This document shows positions 12,101 to 23,300 of a stretch of 64,000 nucleotides of DNA, in pieces. This DNA comes from Branchiostoma floridae. Lineage: Eukaryota; Chordata; Leptocardii; Amphioxiformes; Branchiostomatidae. The stretch lies in the NCBI RefSeq assembly GCF_000003815.2, contig NC_049986.1:18347049-18411048 (forward strand). Reading direction: 5' to 3'. A program made the translations under genes and the position numbers. How positions within the stretch are numbered: position 1 is the stretch's first letter; each line of letters starts with the position of its first letter. The notes beneath the pieces are model-generated. The model did not search any database. It saw nothing but the letters and a program-made list of their open reading frames with translations, and was not told the DNA's origin.

Positions 12101-14003
12101 GAACCGTTCCGCATGCAATGAAGTTGATTCCGAGGAAATCGGACATTGTTTTGGGAAACCTGTATTTTTTGCGAAAAAGGCTCTTTTTGGCTCAGGAGAG
12201 CAAATTAACATTTTTCAACAAACAATGCGTATGTCAGATGTTGAGGAACTGTTCCGCATGCAATGAAGTTGATTCCGAGGAAATCAAACGTCTTTTCATG
12301 ACACCTGTATTCTTTGTGAAAAATGCTCTTTTTGGCTCTGACAGGAGAGCAAAATACCATTTTTCGACAATGTGTATGCTTGAGGTTGAGGAACTGTTCC
12401 GCAAGATGCATGTCTAACGTTGCTTTTTGAGATTGGCACTGTTCCCGTTCGTGTGTATCCTGTATAGAAATGGCGAAGTAAACCATAGCCAGTATAACAC
12501 TCTCAGAATTCGTTCACTGCACATTTTACTACAAGTTTAGATTTGGTGGCTTATATCAAGCGTAGGATGAGAAATCTTTAACTTAAATCATTAACTTTCA
12601 TTTGATATTTAACTTTCATTAGACAATTTTCGCACTCTTCATTAGGTATCAAGTGGGGCAACGAATCCATAGAAAATACGGAAAAGGATTTGCAAGGACC
12701 CATTTGCCGTGAGGTGGGGCAACGTACATGTATACACGGTCAATTTTTTTAGGGCAATGCCTTCAACATATTGAGCGCTGAATTTGAAGACCCAAAGCAT
12801 TGCAAGGGAAGTTGGAGAATTCTTAATTCTAACCCTCTAAAATGGTATTTCCCACATTTTTATGGACAAATTTTCCTGCTTAAAGCTTAATGACTAGTGT
12901 TAAGCTGTCATTATCATTAAGCTTAATGACAATTCTGTTGGCAGGAAATGTTTTTAGGACGACGCAGTTGATCTCCTTTGGATAATTGAGTCATCATTAC
13001 AGTCATTCACACAGTGTTTAGTTGCCTTGTTATGTACAATTTCTTACAAACTTGTACTACTTGATCAATAGTGATGAAACACTGCATTGCCATTGCTGTT
13101 TCAAGGCACCTCTATACTGTACTTAATACCAGTAGCCTCTAGTTTATCTAAGTAAGTAGGTGTGACAGATTGATTGTTAGGGAGTTTCCCATGTGACATC
13201 ACTAAAGCCACTTGCTACAGTACACATGCATCATGTCAGCCAATGTGACAGAATGTCTACTAGTAGTAGTATGTTCCCAGACCTTGGCATGAAATTGCAA
13301 TTCAAGTGTGTAATCACAGGCCTGGGATGCCCTGTCTGCTTAGTCTCTCCTTGTTTAGAAGATTGTGTGCACTTTTGTACCTCACAAAGCAATGAAACAA
13401 CCCTAATAGGCTAGCTGTCTGGGAAAGCACACATACCTTGGGCTCCAAGCAGATCCTATAGTAGCATAAGATAGTATCTAAAGCTGGCTGTGTGAGGAGT
13501 TTTGCTACCGGCGCAAATGGACACCTTTTGGATGACTACACTCCTTGGCCAGTTTGGTACTATCTTTTGCCATTGTAGTGTCTGATTCAAGATTAGATGA
13601 GTATAACATCTGTTGGTTGAAGGTCCCTTTCATGATCCTTCTTGTTTCCCCTAGGAGCTCCCCTATAGTTTCTGATGCCTGGGGCCACTTGCAGCCATGT
13701 ACATGACTGTATACATTGCATTGTGTAATGTCACCAGTGAACACACTGTGTGCTAGCCTGGTATCCAGCTGTAATAAAGCTCCCAGGCTATATTACGGCT
13801 GGATACCAGGCTATCAGTGTGCACCCTTCTGGGAGAGAAAGAAATTATCGAATGCCTATCTGGACCTCTGCTAAGATGATCAGTAACCACATCATTGGAT
13901 GTGCATAGAACTCTTAACTTGCAAACCAGCTAAAACGTAATCTCTTTTTTACCACTGCAATTTCATTTCTAGACTTGGGCTAAGAACAAACTTTATCAAT
14001 GGT

Positions 14004-14095
<92 letters not shown>

Positions 14096-14286
14096 TATAT
14101 ATGGCGCTCAGCCGGAGACAAAACTGCTGATTGACAGGCATAGTAATTGCTAATCTCCTCAACCCTGCCAGACCCTGCCACAGACCTGAGGTTGGCCAGT
14201 GAGTCCCCTCTGGCTTCCCCTTTGGGAAAGTGGAAATATAACTCTGTCTGGGGCCTTGATAGCATCCTGCCAGTAAGACAAGTACC

Positions 14287-14339
<53 letters not shown>

Positions 14340-17300
14340 ATGGGCTTGCCAGGAAAAGAAATTTGTTTCTTTATTGAATATCTATCTTCTATAACAGAAT
14401 CTGTACAACAAGAAGGTCGAGCATAAATCATTGCAAAGCCAAACTGACCAAGGAGGTTATAATTGCATCCTCGTTCTTTCATACTAGTATGTCATACTGA
14501 CATTATACCATCTTGATAATCACATAGCCTTTCTGACACCGTGGGTTGTTATCCACTGTGTCCGGGACAGAGCCCAATCCTCTCCTCCCACTAATCTCCA
14601 AGCAGATCCTACAATGGCATAAAATAGTACCAAACTGGCCAAGGAGTATAGTAAGCCAAGAGGTGTCCATTTGCCATGTAGAATCTGCCTCCAGTCGGCT
14701 AGAACAAAGGCTATTAACATCCAATTGTTTCCCAATCAAACTGTACTTGCAGTGTAGGTGCTAATTGTCCTCCTTCCTGTTTGGTGCTAACTTCCAACTG
14801 GGACATGTATTAGTCACTGGCAACAGGGAGGGGCAGCAACACCATTGTTGAATAGAAATGCTCCTCCCTGTTTCAGTGGAGGCAGATCCCCGGTAGCCGA
14901 ACACACTCCTAGGCCGGCTTCACTCTCTGCCAGCTTTTGATACTATCTTATGCTACCGTAGGATCTGCTTGGAGATTATCCTCCCACCACCTATTACCTC
15001 CCCAACCCCCATTTGTACAATTGGATGGAGTATTCATTAAGGGAAGCCCTGTAAACAGCTCAAATTGTCAAGGGATTTGAACCCAGGACCTCTATTTTCT
15101 AGGTCAATATACTCATAAACTTTGATAAAGCAATGTAGGAGTCCAGACAAAATTTGTCAGTAGGTAGCTTACTCTGTATAAGCAAGGCATGATTGTCCCA
15201 CAGGGGCATATATGAACAAACAGAATACTAACACAAGTAATTGCTTAGCTTACATATTTCAAACCAGTCATTATCATGTACTGGTAATGCCATATTACCT
15301 GAATAACAAGAAAATCTTACCGGTATAAAATCTACTTGGGGAGTATACTCCTTAAGTAAAACTTATGTTTTGTAACAAAGATAAAGGAAAAGTTTCCTCT
15401 GGTAACTTTTATTTTAATTTTTTTTTTCAAATTCTGTTTTCTTTAGCCAGGGTAGCCCAACTCAGTGTAACCACAAAGATAAAGGAAAAGTTTCCTCTGG
15501 TAACTTTTATTTTAATTTTTTTTTTCAAATTCTGTTTTCTTTAGCCAGGGTAGCCCAACTCAGTGTAACCACACTGCTTTACAGTGGGGCCCTGGATACT
15601 TTCAATACTTTCTTTCAACTTGTCCTAGGTGAATGGCAGGGTGGGGTGGGTGAAAGGATTTCCACTGAAAAACAGTGAGAGGCTGGAACATCTGACTCTG
15701 TCAGTCATTTCGAAGTCTGTACACAATATGTGCTGGCAGCCCACAAAACCACTGGGGGAAACCAGGGGGAAACTTCCAATCCTTGTCTGTTCCAAGGGTC
15801 AAGGGGTCAGGTAGTATCCTTCCATACAGGGAACATCCCTGTAGAGTCCTATAGATCTGATACAGTTTGTGCAATGTATATGATCCCCTTTTTTAAATGT
15901 TGACTCTTTGGAAACATTATCATGTCATTACAAAATTTCAAAGTGTAGAAATGTACATTTTGTATAGTTCATCCCACTTTAAGTTCCAGTTCTATCACTT
16001 GACTAGTTTTATTGTATGAATGAAAAGAAATCCAAGTTCAAGTTCGCTTAAGGCGGCAGAGTACAGTATTTATCCGCGACCCCCGGAGTCAATGACGTGG
16101 GGGTAAAAAAGTAGTGCGGCCAAAATCTGGAAGCGCCTGTAAACACTGTAATGTGAAATACAGCGGGGGATGAGCTTTGCTATATGGTAGTATAAAGAGT
16201 CGACTTTCAGGTGGTATGTGTAAGTTTATGATGTTTGTTCATTTGGTGTATAAATGCGCGTGACCTTTACAGCTGCCTGCCTCGGTGAGTCGGCTGCAGT
16301 TCCGGATGTCCCCGCATGACCCCATTTCAAAGATTGCGTGAAATTTTTAAAAAACGACAACTTTTTTTGCTTTTCAGTTATTTTGTAGGTTATATCGTCG
16401 ACTTCAACTTATTAGTTTGTCGCGCTTCAGAAGTGCACCCTGGTATGATTTCATCCGCGTCGATGTCAGTCACCTTGTAGTCCTTAACTATAGGAATCCC
16501 CATAGGCCGAAAACTGTACTCTGCTACCTTGACACTGTCTGTCCTCCTCTTGTAGGTGTGTGTTACACTCCAAGCCCTTTGTCACTCTCCAAGCAGATGT
16601 AAGGATCTAACTTAGACTTAACATTGCCTTTTAAGCCTCCTTCACATGGTGAATTTTTTTAAATGTGTGAAACTTTACTTAAGGGTGTTGCAAAGACGAT
16701 GTCCAAAACACTGAGACTGAGTGGGATCCTCACATCTACTTGAAGATGATAATCCATGTGCAGACTATTACTGTGAGGTTGCCCAGGCTAGTTGCAAGAG
16801 ACGTCCTTTTCCACACCATTTTCTCCCAACTCAAGTCAGTCAATTGCCCTCAACAGGATGCAGAAAGATTCAGGAGTACAGTCCCAACTGTCATATTGCC
16901 ACAAATTAATTTAGTTTCTGTGCTATGCCGTTTATCTTTGACTTATTAGGAGTTTGCAAGTCTGTTGCAATATTACAGTCAACTTGCACTGGGGGAGTGA
17001 AAACTGACCTGAAACATACGGGATATTGCTGTGTTGGATTAGTCCATCATTTTATAAGGAAGACTTGTGTGTCTAAATTTTGTACCTGAAATAGGAAATA
17101 TTTCCCCGCACTATATACATAAAACAGGGGTCCCGTGTTTGAGGAGGTGCCTCGAGCATGTAAAACATCCACATTGCTCAAACAAATTTGGGTACCTACT
17201 GGCTGCTAGTAGTAGTAATACACCAGAGTATTATTATCATACCTCAGTCTACTACATGTATAGGCACATCGTAGTTCAGTTCAGTTGAAGTAAAGAATAG

Positions 17301-20300
17301 TAAACCAATTGAGTTTTTTTTTTAAAATTCATAAACAGTGTAAGAATGTGACCACTTTGCATGCTCTAGAACAATGTAATTTGAGCATTTCTTCTCAGGA
17401 ATGCATTTTTTAAGTTGAAATTTCATGGTGGCTGGCCAAGGCTTCCTGGGTCATTCACCTGACCCCAGCATCCCTATGGATAAAACAGGACTCAACCCTC
17501 TGTTTTCTTGGAGGAGTGGTGGTGGGAGGAACATCTGTTGTGAAAGTCTGGGGCATCACAGACTAGACAGCATAAACATATTTGATATTATTCCTTCAAA
17601 AAGAGGATAACTTCCGTTAGGTTATCTGTTCGACCAAGAGATACTGAAACTGAGTTCAGATTNNNNNNNNNNNNNNNNNNNNNNNNNNNNNNNNNNNNNN
17701 NNNNNNNNNNNNNNNNNNNNNNNNNNNNNNNNNNNNNNNNNNNNNNNNNNNNNNNNNNNNNNAAAGCACTGTGTTCTGTGACTCAAATTTTACCAAGACC
17801 TTTTCTCACACAAGTGCTCCCAACCTAAAGAATCTAAGGTAGTAAAAATATAGAAACTCATCTATATCAGAAGGAAGTGGCCCAGGTTATTCACCTGTAG
17901 CTGCATGTCAAACCTGTCTTCTGTTGTCACCTTGGGACAACAAAAACCTGCCGGACAGTTTGAGGGTTCCATAAGGTTATGTTTCCAGGTATACCTGTCC
18001 TTTATTTAATAGGGCCAATGCATATGGGCACATGTTCAGGACATGACACAGTGTCTGCTGTCCTTGGCAGTGAGCGCACTTGGATTTCCCCCATCGAATT
18101 TCTTTGGTCATGTGTTGGGAGCCTTCCGCGAATTCAAAAACACTTTAACTTTAGGTAGATGTTGACAAGTTAAGCAAGTTTCCCTATACTTGGAGTCAGA
18201 TCTACCGTACATTTTTCTAGTTTCATGTCCTCTTCCTTTCGCAGGCGGAATCTTACCTTTTGGCACACTTTTTCTTTTAAATTTGTATACTGGGTATTTG
18301 CTTGCCTCATTGCCCATGACTATGGTCAAGGCTGTATACCTGTGGTTTTGCGCCTTAGCATTGCTTGAAGACTCTGCATGGCTACTGGGCATTCTTAACT
18401 CTGTAGGTAAATCTGTTCCATCGAGGTGAGGCCTAGGCAATTACCATTACTTAGCACTTAGTTCATCCTATGCCTTGGCAACTGGCTATGGTATAATATT
18501 CCAGGGTTAGCTGACTCTCACATTGCCCAATTTGTCTGGTACTAGGTGATGCTGTAGTTTAAATCAGTGAGGTATGTACATAAAATGTGAAGTACTATCA
18601 AGATGTATAAAATCATTAAAAAAATGTATATTGAAAAGCACATTTATATTCACCAGGGATTGAGGACGCTTCTATGTTTATGATTATGTAACAGTGAGGT
18701 TCAGGTGCCACCAACTGACTTAAACTGGTCCGGTCTTTTTTGCCTAGCAGGAGACTGCACTACTTGCCTATTGCCGTTTCAATTATTCCATATTTTTTCT
18801 CTTCCCAACCAAAAAGCTTTGATAATCAAAAAGCTACATGTGGGCGAATGAATCTGTAACTATTGTATTTCAAAACCAGTGGAAGATGAAAATATAATAC
18901 ATCTTATTTCTAACTTCCTTTCTAACGACCAGGAAAAAAGAGCTATTGAAGAGGCCTGCAAAACCCACAAAAATTTCCAAACGTTTACTTTCGAAACAAA
19001 CCTATAACCCTGTTAATGTGTCATACACACTGTAACCCACTCATTATAGAAAATGTGGAACACTTTGTCTTCCAGGGGACACTTCGTCTTCCAATGCTCT
19101 CAGAAAGGAAGTCAAACCCAAAGTGACACAGCTGGTAGGCACATCATGTAGGGTAGCCTGACTCCCTAGTCTCCTGGGAGGAGTTCCAAGTGAGCTTGTG
19201 TTATGCTAAGGTCACACCTACTTGGTCACACATTTCCAAACCAGGCCCAGTTGGGATGTTTGCGGAAATGAAAGTGTTTATCAAGAAATAAACACAAGTA
19301 CTGATGACTATTTTGGACACTTTAAAAATAATGTGTTGTCTTTCATAGTATATTATTAACATACATTCGCATAATTCCACCAGGTGCCATTATACCGCCA
19401 CCTCAAAAAGCGTTGTTATAGAGGCCATCTCAAGATTGTCTTCAACACCTAAATATCTGAATTGTATTACATTTGAGATATTTAACATTCGGTGTTCAAG
19501 ACAATCTTGGGAAGACCTCTATGCTAACGTTTTTTAAAGTGGCGGTATTATGGCACCTCGTGGAATTATGATAGTTGTCATCATGTTATATATTTTCATT
19601 CCCAAAAACTGTCTGACCCGCCCAATTTGGTAATGTGACTGTACCAAACACAAGGGCAGGGATCTGGAGATTGTTAGCCAGGCATCATAGTTAGCCTGCT
19701 TTGTCAAATTTGCTGGGAACACATGTGTGACTAATGAAGATTTTCTAGGAGTATGCATGGGGCCCAGGTTCCCTGTATGGGCCATCCCAAGAAGATTCTA
19801 ACTATGAAGCCTCCAGGGGCCTGAGGTCTATCATGTGGGTGGGATTCAGTAGCTGTCTTAAGTGTATGTTTACCAAGGATTAGTCACGGTGTGCCAAGGG
19901 AACCTACCACAGAGACAATTCCCTGGTAGCCCAAGCAACTAGTACTGGGTAGGTAGATCATATTGGAATTAATTGTTACTTCAAGACATGCAAAGTGACA
20001 TGCAAAGCTCAGGAATATCAAAATCACTTGCCACAGGCTCTCTAGATCTGGCATACACAATGTTTCATATTTTATTAAGTCAGAGAACCATTATTATTAT
20101 AATAGGTAAACTAGATAAACCAGACTATTTACCTACACTTACTACCAAAGCAATTATAGTTATCTCCAAACCTTAAAGTACATGTAGACCTTCACAAAGA
20201 CTAAATCTGAACTTCTGAATGCATAAGCATCAGTTTAAGCCCCCCTCACACGAGAGCACGAATGAGCCGGAATACTGTCGGAATGAAAATTCTTTTTTTA

Positions 20301-23300
20301 TTCGTAGCAATTCCTGGCAATTTGTAGTGTGTTCCAAAATTTCTAACTGCTTTCCAGCTATTTGTGCCCGTTCTTAAATTTGGCTAGACAGAAAGTTTTT
20401 GACATGTTAAGAACTGTTGAGGTGCATTCGAAGTGGAGAAATATCGAATGGCATTCATAGTGGATTCTAAGTGTATTTTAACTGGTCTAACTGCAGTTTG
20501 ACTGCATTCTACTGCATTCCAACATTATTCGAAATATCTTATTTCATTCGATGGAGAACTGAAACGATACTGAGCCATCTCAAATCCTGCCAGAATGTGG
20601 CCGAAAGAATATCTGGAATGCTCAGTGAGAATGTCTAGAATACACTACGAATTCACAGTAATAGAAAAGAATTTTCATTCTGACGGCATTCTGGCTCATC
20701 CTTCTCATGTGAAGGGGATATAAGGTTCATTTGGAATTCCCTACCGAATGGCCCTGAATGCAGTGGCACAAATTTTGTAAATACTTCATTCCGGCTGGTT
20801 TTGCTTGATTCCTGCTGATTTGGTTTCAGTGTGAAGGCCCTACAAGCATCAGTCAAACCTGACAAATAAAAACAACCACAAGTTCCCCATCACAACCACT
20901 TACCCTAGACACCTACTTTTCCCCTTCAAGTGCTTATATCACCAACAACACTAAAATACTACAGATTAAAAGCAACCATCATGTATTTTATGATGGTTGC
21001 TTATAAGTATTATTCAATGAACATAGCACACAAAACATTATCCCTTCTGATTTCCCAATGGTGATAGTGATCATTGAATTTTTCAGAAAATCAAGTTAAT
21101 TTCTGCCCGTGGCATCATAATAACACGGTTTAAGCCCCCCTTGCAATAAATTCAATGCAGTAATTATTGAATTGTTATGGGTAACTAAATTCTAGACCTA
21201 CCAAACCTAGGTTAGCCGGCACGCCATGACCTGTATCGAACAGTTTTTGAACAGGTTTTCTATGCAGTTCGAATCGATCACTCTGCGGTCCTTAGCAACG
21301 CATTGCTAAGGAAACGTTTGTCACACGTCAGGTGGATGAAGTTTCATCCGAGTTAATTACAGCTGCTTTAGACCTGAATTGTCGGCCTTTCTACCAAGAT
21401 TGTGTTATATGTGTCATATATAGAGGAATGTCATGTAATTTTGATATGATCCATTTTTGTGGGTTTTTACAACTACCGGTAGGTGTAGTTTCCTGATCAT
21501 ATTCGTTACACAATGAAAGTGGCAAAATGGTGGTGCCATATTGAGCTAAATTTTTTATCACGACTGTCTGAAATGCTATTCCCTACATTTTCCGGCAAAT
21601 TTTGCCGACAGAATAATGAAATTCTCGTCAAAATTATACATGGTTGTAGCTTTGACGTCCAGCCTCCGACATATTTTCAGCATTAAGGTATAATAGAGCT
21701 GATCTGCCAGGTCAAAAACCATTTTGATTGTTTTTAAGCCAGTGGTTGTACGTGTGGTATAATCCTTAGGAAAAGAATTTTGTTGTAAATTGTGGCTGCT
21801 GTATCTAATACTGTAGACTGATTCCTCTGTACATGTTGTTAGTTGTACATATACATAGCCAAGGTTTCCAGAACCAAGATGTCAGCTCTATCAAGAGGGA
21901 ATTAAATATTCTTTCACGATTAAACTTCAAGGAGTGGGTCACTCAAAGCATCGGCCTGCCAGACTTCAAAATGTAATTGAAAGGTGCTAGCGCTTGTCTG
22001 AACATTGATTTCCAGACAATTCAATGTTTCCGGTGGAAAGGGGTGCCTTGCCACTGACCGTCATTTTTAGTAAAAACCGTCATTAGAAACAATTTCATTA
22101 AAATGCTGTTAAGGGCAATTTCTTTCAAGGCTGATGTACGGAAAAGACGACTTTTCCTACTAGTAGGATAATGGCCTTCTCGGCAAGAAAGGTCATCAAT
22201 TTGTCGTGTAATATAGAAAATTGAAAATAAATTGTTAGGATACATTTTCTGAAATCATCGATGGCACGAAACCACCCCAAACCCGTATAGATCATACGAT
22301 TTGGGTAATCAGGAGTCAAGGCCAATACACATTATATGTCTATTGCCAACTTTCTTGATCATTCATAGTTATTTGATTGACATTTCAAATGCCTTTTTAT
22401 AGACATTTCTCCTTCAAGTATATCACCACAGTACAGGGACAAACAACATGTGTAACTGGTCTTCACTGTGAACTACTTTATCAATGTTGAGCATGATGCA
22501 AATGCTTTTAAAACAAAACAAAACAAAGCCAACAAAACACTTGCTTTATGTAGCTTGATATCTAGATGGAAAAACATCTGGCAGTAGGACAAAAGCAGCA
22601 CAATATCCATATCAAAGTCATGTCCATATCAAAGATTTTTAAAACAGTACTGGTTCGATTACAATAGCACTGGTGCACTGTGAGGCTCAATGGGTGAATT
22701 TAAGCATTAAGCTACACTTGCCCTGTTATCGTTCTTAGGGGCCCCAACCTTCTGACACTTCTTTGTTAGCCCAAGACCTATGTATCTAACACTCCAATGA
22801 TTTGGTGTCCGTAGCATCATCAGATCAAAAGATATATAAAACATAAAACTTCATTAATTATGAAAATTAGGAATCACTTAACACAATTGCTGTCTAATTA
22901 TATTCATCTTCAATTAAACTACCTTTGGCTAAGCTTTAAAGTATGGCCTAGGTTCCCGGAATTCTGCAGAATTCTGGCTAAGCTTCCCAGAATTCTGCAG
23001 AATTCTGGCTTAGGCTTCCCAGAATTCTGCAGAATTCTGGCTCAGGCTCCCAGAATTCTGCAGAATTCTGGCTCCAGTTCCCAGAATTCTGCAGAATTCT
23101 GGCTCCAGTTCCCAGAATTCTGCAGAATTCTGCAGAATTGGGCTAAACCCCAGGGGGTCATCAATGGCTGCTACGTATTCTTAACCTCATTTTTACCTAA
23201 CATATGCGATATTAAGCCTTTGGGGTTAAAGATTGCTGAAATACGGGAGGTTGTCCCAAATTAAACCGGAATTCCCAAATTAAACCGGAGGGTGTTTAAG

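Noticed and set aside
9985-12420. CRISPR-like regular array
   Set aside because: The whole unit is repeated with no unique spacers, in an intron of an animal gene.
9985-12486. Many reading frames of 65-146 codons on both strands
   Set aside because: They repeat with the 145-bp satellite unit and change frame with unit-length drift; there is no independent coding signal.
13980-14482. Tyr/Ile- and Thr/His-rich minus frames
   Set aside because: Products of the (AT)n and (GT)n microsatellites.
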